From positions 1 through 61,689 of the forward strand of contig JAIRUS010000099.1 in the NCBI GenBank assembly GCA_031254295.1: 61,689 nt of DNA. The letters run 5' to 3'. Position 1 is the first letter of the stretch. Each line of letters begins with the position of its first letter. Both the position numbers and the translations under genes were made by a program. The notes beneath the pieces were generated by a model, which saw only the letters and a program-made list of their open reading frames with translations, had not been told where the DNA came from and ran no database searches. Shown in pieces: positions 1 through 11,019 of this stretch. The DNA comes from Streptococcaceae bacterium. Its GTDB lineage: Bacteria > Bacillota > Bacilli > Lactobacillales > Streptococcaceae.

Positions 1-243
1 GAGGTTTTCAAGGATCGTATGGAACGTGAGTACAACGCGGAAATCATCATGACGCCGATGGGCAACAAGACCGTGCGTTGGATAAGAGAAGATCAGCTCG
101 ATGAAAAAATGTCGAGCTCACGCAATATTTTGGCGCGTGATCGTTTTGATCATCCTCTCTTTCTTTTTGAAAATCAATTTGCGCTCAATTGGTTTGTGGA
201 TAAATACCCTGATGTTGAGCTTATGGAGCAGTTTTCAGTATAA
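1..243 (+). CDS. prfC: Peptide chain release factor 3, C-terminal fragment (5' truncated by window)
   Basis: Frame open from base 1; [28 protein letters not shown]...[28 protein letters not shown] resembles the RF3 C-terminus. Confidence 0.85.
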   Translation, partial: EVFKDRMEREYNAEIIMTPMGNKTVRWIREDQLDEKMSSSRNILARDRFDHPLFLFENQFALNWFVDKYPDVELMEQFSV

Positions 244-518
244 GAGTTGAAAATGTGATTTCCTGAAAGGCGCATAGAGCTGAGAGATCGGGCTCACGTC
301 TTATTTTCTAAAAATTTTCAGAAAGTATGTTATAATGGTCTAACTTCAACAAAGCGGAAGAAGATTTTTCCGCTTTTGTTATGACTATGTTTCAAAGTTA
401 GATGATTTTGAAATAACTCTAATGAACAAGTCAAAGCTTTGCTTAGCAGGCTCTCGAGCGCTGCCGAAAAATTTTATTTTTATCTAAATTCAAGGCTTTT
501 TCTATGTTCTCCAAATAC

Positions 519-538
519 GGTAGTGTAATTACACTACC
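519..538. promoter_or_regulatory. Perfect 20-bp palindrome GGTAGTGTAATTACACTACC upstream of cshA
   Basis: Direct reading; ends 21 bp before the ATG at 560. Confidence 0.6.
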
Positions 539-559
539 ATGCAATAGAAAAAGGAAATA

Positions 560-2206
560 ATGACAACATTTAAAGAACTTGGCCTTTCAGAAGGTACACT
601 TGAAACACTTGCAGCAATCGGTTATGAGATGCCAACGCCGATTCAGGAGCAGACAATCAAGCTTGCCCTTGCAGGACATGACGTTATCGGACAGGCCCAA
701 ACTGGTACAGGAAAAACGGCTGCTTTTGGCTTGCCAACGATTGAAAAAATCGTTCCAGGTGCAGGTTTGCAAGCGCTGATTATCGCCCCAACACGTGAAT
801 TGGCAGTACAAAACCAAGAAGAACTTTTCAAGTTTGGTAAAGATAAGAAACTTAAAGTCCGTATCGTTTTCGGTGGTAGCTCTATTGAGCGTCAAATCCG
901 TGATCTTAAATCTGGGGCAGAAATCGTCGTAGGAACTCCTGGACGTATGGTAGATTTGATTAAGCGTAAAGCACTTGATCTTTCAAAAATCACAACTTTG
1001 ATTCTTGATGAGGCTGATGAGATGCTAAACATGGGCTTTTTGGATGATATCGAGTTCATTATCGCAAAAACTCCAGAGGAACGTCAGACTTTGCTTTTCT
1101 CTGCTACAATGCCAGATGCTATCAAGAAAATTGGCGTTAAATTTATGCGCGATCCTCAACATATCAAGGTCAAGACTTCTCAAATGACAGCAGATCAAAT
1201 TGAGCAATTTTTTATCAAGACAAAGGATTTTGAAAAGTTTGACATTTTGACACGACTTCTTGATGTGCAAAAGCCAGAGTTGGCAATCATCTTTGGACGT
1301 ACAAAGCGTCGTGTGGATCAATTGACACGTGGACTTAAAATTCGTGGATACCGTGCAGAAGGCATTCATGGCGATTTGGATCAATCAAAGCGTTTGTCAG
1401 TTTTGAAAGATTTTAAAGCGAACCATCTTGATATTTTAGTTGCGACGGACGTAGCGGCGCGTGGCTTGGATATTTCAGGCGTGACGCACGTTTATAACTA
1501 TGATATCACCCAGGATCAAGAGTCCTATGTTCACCGTATTGGACGTACAGGGCGTGCAGGTAAGAGTGGAGTCTCAATCACTTTTGTAACTTATAATGAG
1601 ATGGGCTATCTGCGTGCAATCGAAAACCTGACAAAACGTGAAATGATAGGCATGAAGCCACCAACTAAGGAAGAAGCCTACGCTTCAAGTCTTGCGGATG
1701 CAAAAAATTCTGTAAATCGTGACCTGACTGATCCAGAATTTGCTGGTAAGTTAGCTAAGTTTGATAAAGATGTAGATGCACTTCTTGGGGAATTTGATGC
1801 ACGTCAAATTGCAGCATTGCTCCTACAGGGACGTGTCAAAGATCCAGATACACAGGAAAAAGTTGATATCCCAGCTGAGAAACCATTGCCAGCTAATGGG
1901 GGTGATCGTTTCCGTAGTTTCGGTAATAACCGTGGCGGTGGTCGTGGAAACGGAGGCTCTCATAACCGTGGTGGCAATAGTCGTGACCGCGATCGTCGTG
2001 ATGGTGGCCGCAATCGTGATGATCGTCGAGGAAATGATGACCGCCGTGGTGGCTATCGTGGCAAGAATGATCGTAATAAAGATCAAGGCTACAAAGTTGA
2101 GCGAAAAAACGATGGCAAGCGTAATTTCAGCAAAAAACCAAATAATAAAATTAAACAGCCTGGTGGTAAAGGTGGTTTTGTAATGCGTGAGCGTGGAAAC
2201 GACTAA
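560..2206 (+). CDS. cshA: DEAD-box RNA helicase with RGG-rich C-terminal tail
   Basis: Q motif, AQTGTGKT, PTRELA, DEAD, SAT, HRIGRTGRAG; Arg/Gly-rich tail. Confidence 0.95.
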   Translation: MTTFKELGLSEGTLETLAAIGYEMPTPIQEQTIKLALAGHDVIGQAQTGTGKTAAFGLPTIEKIVPGAGLQALIIAPTRELAVQNQEELFKFGKDKKLKVRIVFGGSSIERQIRDLKSGAEIVVGTPGRMVDLIKRKALDLSKITTLILDEADEMLNMGFLDDIEFIIAKTPEERQTLLFSATMPDAIKKIGVKFMRDPQHIKVKTSQMTADQIEQFFIKTKDFEKFDILTRLLDVQKPELAIIFGRTKRRVDQLTRGLKIRGYRAEGIHGDLDQSKRLSVLKDFKANHLDILVATDVAARGLDISGVTHVYNYDITQDQESYVHRIGRTGRAGKSGVSITFVTYNEMGYLRAIENLTKREMIGMKPPTKEEAYASSLADAKNSVNRDLTDPEFAGKLAKFDKDVDALLGEFDARQIAALLLQGRVKDPDTQEKVDIPAEKPLPANGGDRFRSFGNNRGGGRGNGGSHNRGGNSRDRDRRDGGRNRDDRRGNDDRRGGYRGKNDRNKDQGYKVERKNDGKRNFSKKPNNKIKQPGGKGGFVMRERGND

Positions 2207-2488
2207 TATAAGCAGTAAATGCTGGATTGAAAGTCATGTCTGTGAGGATATGGCTTTCTTTTTTTGAAAAAAGTTTGAGTACAATTTGTTATCCAAACAT
2301 TCTGCTATAAAGTGCAATGTCCGTATTACGCTATCTATGCTGTCCGTTTTGACTATCTGCTAAAGCAAATGTCAAAAAGGCAAAGCGTAAACGGCCAAAC
2401 GGAAGCCACTATGGTGGCCTTCCTAGCACTCTCATTAGTAAAATGTTGCAAAAGTATCGTTTGCAATATTTTACGTTATAATAAGACG

Positions 2489-4849
2489 ATGAAAAAAATT
2501 GCGCAAGTCATAGTGGATATTCCCTTGTTACAGACGGACAAACCTTTTTCATATCTGCTTCCAGCTGAATTTTCAGAACTGGTTTCGATTGGAATGCGCG
2601 TCCATGTTCCTTTTGGAAAAGCTGGGCGGCTTGTGCAAGGGATTATCGTGTCATTGCTTGAAAGCGACGAAGTAGATAATGAGTCATTTAATAATACTGA
2701 ACTAAAAGAGGTGGCAGAGCTTTTGGACGCTGAGCCAGTCTTATCTGAGGAGCAATTGTCTCTGGCTGATGAGATGCGTCATCATATTTTTTCTTATAAG
2801 ATTTCGTTGCTAAAAGCCATGCTTCCAAACCTCTTAAATTCAAAATATGATAAGGTCTTGACAAGGGACAATGGAGAATCAGAACGCTGGTCAAATTTAT
2901 CCGCAGAGCAACAATTGACAGCCCTGAAAGATTTTCGGGCTGGTAAGTTAGAGATAAAGTATCTGGCAGAATCTAAAGAAAATCGTAAATTTGAAAAGTT
3001 TGTAATTCCAGATTGGGCAGCTCTTGAGAAATATGAACCAGGGAAAGCCGCTAAGAAAAGGGTAGAGTTCAGGGAAATTTTACTTGAGACGGATCGAAAA
3101 TTGCCAATGGCAGAAGCTGTTGCCTTAGCTTCGCGTCCGATTGTCAATTTCTTTGCTGAAAAAGGATTGATCAAGATTGAAGAAATCGAAGTTTCTCGTA
3201 TGGCTGAAGCCTTTGCAGATGTAGAGCCTGACGAAGCGAAAGAGTTAACGCAAGAACAGCAAGTTGCTTTTGATAGAATCATGGCTGAAGGGACTGAGAA
3301 AGCATTTTTACTTGAAGGAGTGACGGGTTCAGGTAAGACAGAGATTTATTTACAAGTCATTGCTGAGACAGTTGCAGCAGGCAAAAATGCGATTATGTTA
3401 GTACCAGAAATTTCTCTTACGTCACAGATTGCCAGACGATTCATTGCTCGCTTTGGAAATGAAGTCGCCTTACTGCACTCTCGTTTATCTGATGGTGAAC
3501 GCTATGACGAATGGCGTCGTATCAAAGCGGGGAAAGCCAAAATCGTAGTTGGAACGCGTTCGGCGATATTCGCACCGCTAGATAACATTGGTGTTGTAAT
3601 CATTGATGAGGAACATGACTCGAGTTATAAGCAGGAGTCAAGTCCACGTTATCATGCGCGTGATGTTGCGCTCTGGCGGGCGAAATATCATCAGGCAAGA
3701 TTGATCTTAGGATCGGCTACACCAGCTCTTGAAACGCGTGCGCGTGCAGAGCGAGGGCTGTATAGTTTACTGCGTTTGGATAAACGCGCTAATCAGCAGG
3801 CAGAGCTTCCAGAGGTTGAAATCATTGACATGCGTCAGAATCTCAATGACAAGTCAGCAAATTTTTCAGCAGTTCTTTTAGAAAAAATTTCTGAGAAAAT
3901 GGCTAAACGAGAACAGATTGTGCTAATGTTGAATCGCCGTGGCTATTCGTCATTTGTGATGTGTCGTGACTGCGGTTTTGTAGTGAAATGCCCAAATTGT
4001 GATGTCGGCTTGACGCTCCATATGGATACGCGAACGTTGAATTGTCATTATTGTGGACATAGAGAGGGAATTCCTCAGTCCTGCCCTAATTGTAATTCGC
4101 GTGAGATTAAGTATTATGGCTCTGGCACTCAAAAAATTGAAGAAGAATTGATGAATCTCTTACCAAATGTCTCAATAATTCGGATGGATGTGGATACAAC
4201 CTCTCGTAAAGGGTCACATGATAAGTTGCTTGACGCTTTTGGTCGAGGAGAAGCGGACATTCTTCTCGGGACACAGATGATTGCCAAAGGTCTTGATTTT
4301 CCAAATGTTACCTTGGTTGGTGACATCAATGGCGATACAGGTTTAAATTTACCTGATTTTCGTGCGAGCGAACGAACTTTTCAACTTTTGACACAGGTTG
4401 CAGGACGTGCGGGGCGTGCAGAGAAAAAAGGCGAAGTTTTGATACAGACTTTTAATCCGGATCATTATGCTATTCAGTTAGCTGCTCAGATGGACTATGA
4501 GGCTTTCTATCAGACGGAGATGCGCTTTCGTAAAAGATTGGCTTACCCGCCATATTTTTATACGGTGCAACTCGTCGTGTCCCACAAGGACGAAGATACA
4601 GCAATCAAAAAAGCCTATGAAATCATGAGCTTACTTCAGAAAAACCTGACTGAAAAATCAAAGCTTTTAGGACCGATTGCGCGCCCTATTGCAAGAACGC
4701 ATCAATTTTATCATTATCAAATTCTTGTAAAATATAGATTTGAAGATAGGTTAGAAGAAGCATTAAACGAAGTTTTGGATTTGACACAAAATCCTGAGAA
4801 TAAAGAACTTCGAGTCATTATAGACTCTGAACCTATGAACTTCGTATAA
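2489..4849 (+). CDS. priA: Primosomal protein N' (replication restart helicase PriA)
   Basis: GVTGSGKTEIY, DEEH, paired CxxC zinc motifs (CRDCGFVVKCPNCD). Start ATG at 2489 (MKKIAQVIVDIPLLQTDKPFSY), not the ORF-track start at 2312. Confidence 0.95.
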   Translation: MKKIAQVIVDIPLLQTDKPFSYLLPAEFSELVSIGMRVHVPFGKAGRLVQGIIVSLLESDEVDNESFNNTELKEVAELLDAEPVLSEEQLSLADEMRHHIFSYKISLLKAMLPNLLNSKYDKVLTRDNGESERWSNLSAEQQLTALKDFRAGKLEIKYLAESKENRKFEKFVIPDWAALEKYEPGKAAKKRVEFREILLETDRKLPMAEAVALASRPIVNFFAEKGLIKIEEIEVSRMAEAFADVEPDEAKELTQEQQVAFDRIMAEGTEKAFLLEGVTGSGKTEIYLQVIAETVAAGKNAIMLVPEISLTSQIARRFIARFGNEVALLHSRLSDGERYDEWRRIKAGKAKIVVGTRSAIFAPLDNIGVVIIDEEHDSSYKQESSPRYHARDVALWRAKYHQARLILGSATPALETRARAERGLYSLLRLDKRANQQAELPEVEIIDMRQNLNDKSANFSAVLLEKISEKMAKREQIVLMLNRRGYSSFVMCRDCGFVVKCPNCDVGLTLHMDTRTLNCHYCGHREGIPQSCPNCNSREIKYYGSGTQKIEEELMNLLPNVSIIRMDVDTTSRKGSHDKLLDAFGRGEADILLGTQMIAKGLDFPNVTLVGDINGDTGLNLPDFRASERTFQLLTQVAGRAGRAEKKGEVLIQTFNPDHYAIQLAAQMDYEAFYQTEMRFRKRLAYPPYFYTVQLVVSHKDEDTAIKKAYEIMSLLQKNLTEKSKLLGPIARPIARTHQFYHYQILVKYRFEDRLEEALNEVLDLTQNPENKELRVIIDSEPMNFV

Positions 4850-5090
4850 CTGATATGTCATATATAAGGTTTAGAGTAGTAGGGTTTATAGCATATCTGA
4901 CTGCAGAGGATAGAGTAGCTAAATGCCTTAGCATTTTTAATGCTTTAGAGCAAATGGACTGCGTCAAACTCCTCTAATCCCTATGCTTTATGTGAATCAA
5001 GGTCTGTATATGATTAGCTAGAGTGGAATTGTGTATTTAGATGTATAAAGCTATAGAGGTATAGAGGTATAGAGGTGTAAAAGAGGAAAA

Positions 5091-6056
5091 ATGAAAACAA
5101 AGATTATATTTATGGGGACGATTAATTTTTCGGCGACAGTTTTGGCGGGCTTATTGGCTGATGAACGTTATGAAATTATAGCTGTTACGACGCAGCCAGA
5201 TCGTAAAGTGGGACGTAAGCAACTATTGACTGCAACACCCGTCAAAGAGTTGGCACTCCAGCAGAGAATTCCTGTCTATCAACCTGAGAAACTTTCAGGT
5301 TCAGATGAAATGGCTGAGCTTATGCAACTTGGCGCGGATGGAATCGTCACGGCGGCTTTTGGTCAGTTTCTACCAACAAAATTATTAAACTCCGTGAAAT
5401 TTGCAGTCAATGTACACGGCTCTCTTCTTCCTTGGGGGCGTGGTGGTGCACCAATTCAACGGGCATTGATGGCAGGATATAACGAAATTGGCGTGACAAT
5501 TATTGAAATGGTAAAGGCTATGGATGCTGGCCGTATGCTTGGTCAACGTGCGATTCCAGCTTTGCCAGAGGATAATTCGGGGACAATGTTTGAAAAACTA
5601 GCTGTACTTGGACGTGACCTTCTCTTGGAATGTTTACCAGGCTACTTAGATGGTAGTTTGATACCGGAAGTTCAAGACGAGGAAAAAGTAGTGATTACAC
5701 CAAATATTGCAGCAGATGAAGAAATCATTGACTGGGAAAAGTCGGCTGTTGAGATCAATAATCTCATACGTGGGCTTTCACCTGCTCCAGCGGCTTATAC
5801 ATTTTTGAATGGGCAACGTTTTAAAATCTATGAGGCCAAAGTTGTCGGTGATTCAGATGGAGATGAAATTCAAAAGCAGACAGCCCAAGTGGGTGAAATC
5901 ATTGAGCGAACTAAAAAATCACTAAAAATTGCAACAGCCAAAGGGCTACTTGAACTCAAAAAAATTCAACCGTTTGGAAAGGCGCAGATGTCAGTTGCGG
6001 ACTTCTTAAACGGAGTAGGCCGTGACCTTAAAATTGGAGATAAATTTGGAAATTAA
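5091..6056 (+). CDS. fmt: Methionyl-tRNA formyltransferase
   Basis: [34 protein letters not shown], typical context after priA. Confidence 0.95.
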   Translation: MKTKIIFMGTINFSATVLAGLLADERYEIIAVTTQPDRKVGRKQLLTATPVKELALQQRIPVYQPEKLSGSDEMAELMQLGADGIVTAAFGQFLPTKLLNSVKFAVNVHGSLLPWGRGGAPIQRALMAGYNEIGVTIIEMVKAMDAGRMLGQRAIPALPEDNSGTMFEKLAVLGRDLLLECLPGYLDGSLIPEVQDEEKVVITPNIAADEEIIDWEKSAVEINNLIRGLSPAPAAYTFLNGQRFKIYEAKVVGDSDGDEIQKQTAQVGEIIERTKKSLKIATAKGLLELKKIQPFGKAQMSVADFLNGVGRDLKIGDKFGN

Positions 6057-7365
6057 AAATCAAAATAGAACTGAAAATCCACATCTACAGTTTAATGCAC
6101 GTCGGGTGGCACTTGAAGCTCTGACAGATGTTTTTGTGAAAGATGCATATGCTAACATCGTACTTGACGACCTGTTAGAGGAATCCCAGCTTTCAGAAAT
6201 AGATCGCAACTTCGTGACGGCCCTTGTATATGGGACAATTTCCAAAAAATTATTGCTTGAGCATTATCTGAAGCCTTTCCTTAAAGGGAAGACCAAGGCT
6301 TGGGTGCGGTATTTGCTTGAGATGACGGTTTATCAGTTGGTTTTTATGGACCGTGTACCAACTTCAGCTGCGGTTGATGAGGCAGTAAAACTTGCCAAAC
6401 AGCAAGGGGGACAACAGACGGCGAATTTTGTAAATGCAGTGTTACGAAATTTTAGCCGAGCAAATATTGAAGAAAATCCACCAAAAGATTTTGGGACTAA
6501 ATATTCAATTCCAGATTTTTTGGTGCAAAAGCTTATTAAACAATTAAGTAAAGAACGTGCGGTCAAAATTTTTGAAAGCCTAAATGAGCCAAGTCATGTG
6601 AGTTTACGGGTCATTGATTCAGAGGTTAGAGAGTCGGTCACGCTTCAAGATTGCCGTCCATCAGAGCTTTCTCCAGTTGGAATGATTGCCAAGTCTGGGA
6701 ATTTTTCATCGACTAAAGAGTTTCGTGAGGGAAAAATTACGATCCAAGATGAATCGAGTCAGTTGGTAGCAGAACTTTTAGCTACGGAACCAAGTGATAA
6801 GGTTTTGGACGCTTGTGCAGCGCCAGGGGGCAAAACTTGCCAGATTGCGCAATATCTGGAAGATGGAAAAGTTACAGCTCTTGATCTTTATGACCATAAA
6901 CTTAGATTGATTCAAAAAAATGCTAAGCGTCTTCATGTTTCTGACAGAATCAAAACAGAGAAGCTTGATGCGACAAAAGTAAATGAACATTTTGGCCAAG
7001 AAGTATTTGACAAAATTCTTGTTGATGCGCCTTGTTCAGGGCTCGGATTGATGCGTCGTAAGCCAGATATTAAATACCGTAAAGAGGCAACAGACTTTGA
7101 AAATCTACAAAAGATACAGCTTGGCATCTTATCATCTTGTGCAGAAAGCCTTAAGAAAAATGGTATAATGATTTATAGTACCTGTACACTAGCGGATGAA
7201 GAGAATTTTGAAGTTGTTTCAAAATTTCTGACTGCACATCCAGATTTTGTGCAAATTCCGTTAACACATGACAAGCCAGAGATTTTGAAAGATGGCTGTA
7301 TTTATATTACACCAGAACAATTTCACACAGATGGCTTTTTCATTGCAAAGTTTAGGAAAATTTGA
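6022..7365 (+). CDS. rsmB: 16S rRNA m5C methyltransferase RsmB/Sun
   Basis: NusB-like N-terminus; [32 protein letters not shown] motifs; overlaps end of fmt. Confidence 0.93.
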   Translation: MTLKLEINLEIKNQNRTENPHLQFNARRVALEALTDVFVKDAYANIVLDDLLEESQLSEIDRNFVTALVYGTISKKLLLEHYLKPFLKGKTKAWVRYLLEMTVYQLVFMDRVPTSAAVDEAVKLAKQQGGQQTANFVNAVLRNFSRANIEENPPKDFGTKYSIPDFLVQKLIKQLSKERAVKIFESLNEPSHVSLRVIDSEVRESVTLQDCRPSELSPVGMIAKSGNFSSTKEFREGKITIQDESSQLVAELLATEPSDKVLDACAAPGGKTCQIAQYLEDGKVTALDLYDHKLRLIQKNAKRLHVSDRIKTEKLDATKVNEHFGQEVFDKILVDAPCSGLGLMRRKPDIKYRKEATDFENLQKIQLGILSSCAESLKKNGIMIYSTCTLADEENFEVVSKFLTAHPDFVQIPLTHDKPEILKDGCIYITPEQFHTDGFFIAKFRKI

Positions 7366-7381
7366 AATAAAGGATTTCTAC

Positions 7382-8131
7382 ATGGAATATCAGATTCTCT
7401 CAGATATCGGCGCACGCCGTAAATCAAACCAAGATTATGCTGGCAGCTTTTTAAATCAAAAAGGTGAGCGTCTTTTCTTGTTGGCTGATGGCATGGGTGG
7501 GCATCGCTCGGGCGATGTGGCCTCAAAGCTCGCAGTTGAAGATATCGGTGCCGTCTGGGAACAGACGGCTTTTGAAGCAGACGTAGATATTGAAACGGTT
7601 GAAGCTTGGATGCGTCGTCAAGTTTTAGTTGAGAATGAAAATATTGCAAATCTTGGCAAACTTGATGATTATAAAGGCATGGGAACAACTCTTGAAATGC
7701 TATTTATTGGCAAGGGACATGTGATTCTTGGACATATTGGAGATTCTAAGAGCTTTTTGGTACGCAATCAGCAAATTGTACCTTTGACGCGCGATCATTC
7801 CTTAGTACAAGAGTTAGTTGAAGCAGGACAGATTACAGTAGAAGAAGCCCAGACACATCCTCAAAAAAATATTATCACGCGTAGTCTGGGGCAGACGAAG
7901 GAAGCCATTCCAGATACTGAGAGTTTTACCTATGCCACTGGTGATTATATTTTGATTAATTCAGATGGTCTTACCAACATGGTTTCAACAAGTGAGATTC
8001 TTGAAATTCTAAACACAGGCGACGAGTTGGCTTATAAGACAAGCGCCTTGATTAATCAAGCAAATGCAAATGGTGGCTTGGATAATATCACAGTTATCTT
8101 GATAAAGTTTGATGGAGGTGATTTTAGATGA
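7382..8131 (+). CDS. stp: PP2C-type Ser/Thr phosphatase
   Basis: [34 protein letters not shown]. Start at ATG 7382 ([19 protein letters not shown]). Confidence 0.93.
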   Translation: MEYQILSDIGARRKSNQDYAGSFLNQKGERLFLLADGMGGHRSGDVASKLAVEDIGAVWEQTAFEADVDIETVEAWMRRQVLVENENIANLGKLDDYKGMGTTLEMLFIGKGHVILGHIGDSKSFLVRNQQIVPLTRDHSLVQELVEAGQITVEEAQTHPQKNIITRSLGQTKEAIPDTESFTYATGDYILINSDGLTNMVSTSEILEILNTGDELAYKTSALINQANANGGLDNITVILIKFDGGDFR

Positions 8132-9819
8132 TTCAAATAGGATATCTTTTTGCAGATCGCTATCAAATCATCAAAGAAATCGGTCGTGGGGGTATGGCTA
8201 ATGTTTATCTTGCGACAGATAATTTTCTTGATAATCGTCCTGTAGCAGTCAAAGTATTGCGACCAAACTTTGAAAATGATGTACTTGCGATTGCACGATT
8301 CCAGCGCGAAGCTTATGCGATGTCAGAGCTTGCCCACCCCAATATAGTTGGGATCCTTGACGTCGGCGACTTTGAAAATCAGCAGTTTATTGTGATGGAA
8401 TATGTAGACGGGATTACACTCAAGCAATATATCAAACGTAATGCACCGATTGGAAATTCAGACGCTGTTGAAAAGGCTTCGGGTATTTTGTCTGCCATGG
8501 CGGTGGCTCATAATCGGGGGATTATCCATCGTGATATAAAACCGCAAAATATTTTGATTTCAAACACAGGCGAGGTCAAAGTTACAGATTTTGGAATTGC
8601 TAAAGCATTAGGAGAAACTTCGTTAACCCAGACAAATTCGATGTTTGGATCAGTACACTATCTCTCACCAGAACAGGCTCGAGGTGCTAACGCAACCGTT
8701 CAGTCAGACATTTATGCGATTGGGATTATTCTTTATGAAATGCTCACAGGACGAGTGCCATATGATGGAGACTCGGCTGTTTCAATCGCACTAAAACACT
8801 TCCAAGAACAACTTCCCTCAGTTATTAATCAGAATAGTCAGGTTCCCCAAGCGCTTGAAAATGTTGTTATTCGTGCTACAGCTAAAAATATTAAGTATCG
8901 TTACGTTTCAGCTATTGAAATGATGTCAGATCTTGAGACTTCTTTATCTTTAGATCGTCGTGGTGAGCAAAAAATTGTACTGCCAAAAGATGATATCGGT
9001 TCAGTTGCCAAGGCACCTGTCATGATTTCGGATACCCAAGAGTTGATTCGCCAAGTAACAAATTCACCAAAACAAGACTCAAAAGCAGCTTATCCACCTA
9101 GCCAAGGAGCCAGACCAAACACGAAGTCAGATGTCGTAGCGTTAGAGGCAGCAGAGGAGAATCCGAAAAAGAAAAATACGGGTAGAATCATTATAGTTAT
9201 TGTAATTCTCCTGGCGCTTATCGGGGGAGGTATAGGTACCTATGCACTCTTGAATTCTGGGACATCAACTGTCATCGTACCAGATGTTACAGGTATGACT
9301 AAAACTACAGCTGAAAATACTTTGACAAATGCTGGACTAACGATTGGTAGTGTATACGAGGAATATAATGACAGTGTTGCTTCTGGCGTGGTAATCAAAA
9401 CTGATCCGACGATGAATAGCTCGGTTACTAAAGGGAATAAGGTAGCATTATATATTTCTAAAGGGAAGAAAACTGAGACTGTTACAGAAGCTACAATGCC
9501 AACTTTTATGTCTGGAAATTTATCAACAATGAAATTATCTGAGGTTAAGGCTGATTTACAAAATCAAGGAGTGCCTGTAGCAAACATCACGGTTGAGTAT
9601 ATACCAACTACTGATAAAGGAAGTGATGGCTATGTTATAGATTCAAATATTGCTCAGGGAACAAAGTTTAATGCGACAAATACTCAAATTGTTTTGAAAG
9701 TTATGCAATACACGGCTCTAAGCTCTAGTACAACAGCGAGCAGTTCAACAGCTTCGAGCTTTTCAAGCTCAGCTCCAACTTCAAGTAGTTCGGCTCCAAC
9801 TCAAAGCACATCTAATTAA
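8128..9819 (+). CDS. pknB: PASTA-domain Ser/Thr protein kinase
   Basis: [27 protein letters not shown]; one TM; two PASTA-like repeats; Ser/Thr-rich extracellular tail. ATGA overlap with stp. Confidence 0.94.
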   Translation: MIQIGYLFADRYQIIKEIGRGGMANVYLATDNFLDNRPVAVKVLRPNFENDVLAIARFQREAYAMSELAHPNIVGILDVGDFENQQFIVMEYVDGITLKQYIKRNAPIGNSDAVEKASGILSAMAVAHNRGIIHRDIKPQNILISNTGEVKVTDFGIAKALGETSLTQTNSMFGSVHYLSPEQARGANATVQSDIYAIGIILYEMLTGRVPYDGDSAVSIALKHFQEQLPSVINQNSQVPQALENVVIRATAKNIKYRYVSAIEMMSDLETSLSLDRRGEQKIVLPKDDIGSVAKAPVMISDTQELIRQVTNSPKQDSKAAYPPSQGARPNTKSDVVALEAAEENPKKKNTGRIIIVIVILLALIGGGIGTYALLNSGTSTVIVPDVTGMTKTTAENTLTNAGLTIGSVYEEYNDSVASGVVIKTDPTMNSSVTKGNKVALYISKGKKTETVTEATMPTFMSGNLSTMKLSEVKADLQNQGVPVANITVEYIPTTDKGSDGYVIDSNIAQGTKFNATNTQIVLKVMQYTALSSSTTASSSTASSFSSSAPTSSSSAPTQSTSN

Positions 9820-9836
9820 TTGTCAAACTAAAGAAA

Positions 9837-9902
9837 GTATGATAGACTATAAGCGTAGTTTTCTACAACTCTTTCTTGGTTCGGCGCTGCCAACGTCATA
9901 CT
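9837..9902 (+). promoter_or_regulatory. Candidate S15 (rpsO) mRNA leader, three-way junction
   Basis: P1 AGTATGA(9837-9843)/TCATACT(9896-9902); hairpins GTAG-TTTT-CTAC (9855-9866) and TTGG...CCAA (9876-9893); directly upstream of rpsO. Confidence 0.5.
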
Positions 9903-9938
9903 CAGATTGAGCATAAAATTTAAGGAGAGTATCTACTC

Positions 9939-10208
9939 ATGGCAATCTCAAAAGAGAAAAAAAACGAAATCATCGCAGAATACGCACGTAAAGAAGGTGA
10001 CACTGGTTCACCAGAAGTACAAGTTGCTGTACTTACTTGGGAAATCAATCACTTGAACGGTCACATTCAATCACACAAAAAAGATCACGCGACATATCGT
10101 GGTTTGATGAAGAAAATTGGTCGTCGTCGTAACCTTCTTGCTTATCTTCGTAATAAAGATATCGCACGTTACCGTGATCTCATCGCGAAACTTGGACTTC
10201 GTCGTTAA
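9939..10208 (+). CDS. rpsO: 30S ribosomal protein S15
   Basis: [33 protein letters not shown]...[13 protein letters not shown]. Confidence 0.98.
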   Translation: MAISKEKKNEIIAEYARKEGDTGSPEVQVAVLTWEINHLNGHIQSHKKDHATYRGLMKKIGRRRNLLAYLRNKDIARYRDLIAKLGLRR

Positions 10209-10213
10209 TTTTG

Positions 10214-10242
10214 GAAGCCTCCCTTTGTTGGGGGGCTTTTTA
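10214..10242 (+). terminator. rpsO terminator 1
   Basis: AGCCTCCC-TTTGTT-GGGGGGCT followed by T-run. Confidence 0.8.
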
Positions 10243-10252
10243 TGTTAGAGTA

Positions 10253-10335
10253 GGAAAGATATCTCTAAGCGCTGCGATTTGTCTTGCAGCTTAAGCTGTA
10301 TAGAACAAATGGTCAGCGCTAAGATCTATCTTCCC
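10253..10335. repeat. Palindromic intergenic element (dispersed family, copy near rpsO)
   Basis: GGAAAGATATCTCTAAGCGCTGCGATTTGTCTTGCAGC-TTAA-GCTG...ACAAATGGTCAGCGCTAAGATCTATCTTCCC forms one long imperfect hairpin. Confidence 0.7.
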
Positions 10336-10374
10336 GTGATCTCATCGCGAAACTTGGACTTCGTCGTTAATTTT
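10334..10374 (+). repeat. 41-bp exact duplicate of rpsO 3' end (10172-10212)
   Basis: CCGTGATCTCATCGCGAAACTTGGACTTCGTCGTTAATTTT occurs at both positions. Confidence 0.95.
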
Positions 10375-10406
10375 AAAAAGTCTCCAATAACTGGAGACTT
10401 TTTTGT
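10375..10406 (+). terminator. rpsO terminator 2, after the duplicated 3' end
   Basis: AAAAAGTCTCC-AATAACT-GGAGACTTTTTT. Confidence 0.8.
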
Positions 10407-10547
10407 TATGAAAGGAAACTTTTAGTAATTGGCGCTTGGCGAATGGTTAAGCTGGATTTATAATCGATTTTATTTAATCTGTTCAGCAGCTTGCGATGTA
10501 AAAATAATTTGGTATAATAAAGCCAGTATTTAGAAAGTACGGAATAT

Positions 10548-10964
10548 ATGGTAGAACTTTATTTATCACCAAGCTGTACCAGTTGCCGTAAGGCGCGTTC
10601 TTGGTTGAGTAGTCATAAGGTTGATTACAACGAGCACAATATTTTCACACAAGCGCTCTCTGCTGAGGCGCTACGAGATATTTTGTCAAAGACTGATAAT
10701 GGTACAGATGATATCATCTCAATGAGATCAAAGATTTTTCAGAAACTGAAAGTTGACGTAGAGTCTTTATCTATTAATGAATTGATTGGCTTAATCGAAA
10801 AGTATCCTTCTTTATTGCGTCGTCCAATTATCTTAGATGATAAACGCCTACAGATTGGCTTCAATGAAGACGATATTCGTGCTTTTTTGCCACGGGATTA
10901 TCGTCGTGTTGAGATGGCAGCTTCAAAAGAAGAAAAAGATGACGATAGTAATAATGAATTATGA
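10548..10964 (+). CDS. spx: Spx/ArsC-family transcriptional regulator
   Basis: YLSPSCTSCRKARSWL (CxxC) and RRPIILDDKRLQIGFNEDDIRAFLPR. Confidence 0.9.
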   Translation: MVELYLSPSCTSCRKARSWLSSHKVDYNEHNIFTQALSAEALRDILSKTDNGTDDIISMRSKIFQKLKVDVESLSINELIGLIEKYPSLLRRPIILDDKRLQIGFNEDDIRAFLPRDYRRVEMAASKEEKDDDSNNEL

Positions 10965-11019
10965 AGCCTCAATCAATGAGATAGATACTTTTGAGTAAGG
11001 CAGAGAAAGGTGATATGGT

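Noticed and set aside
1776-2183. 135-aa ORF overlapping the RGG tail of CshA
   Set aside because: Val/Ile-rich frame-shifted reading of Arg/Gly codons; no independent RBS.
2312-2488. N-terminal extension of PriA in the ORF track
   Set aside because: PriA-like sequence starts at MKKIAQVIVDIP (ATG 2489); the upstream segment is an intergenic palindromic element.
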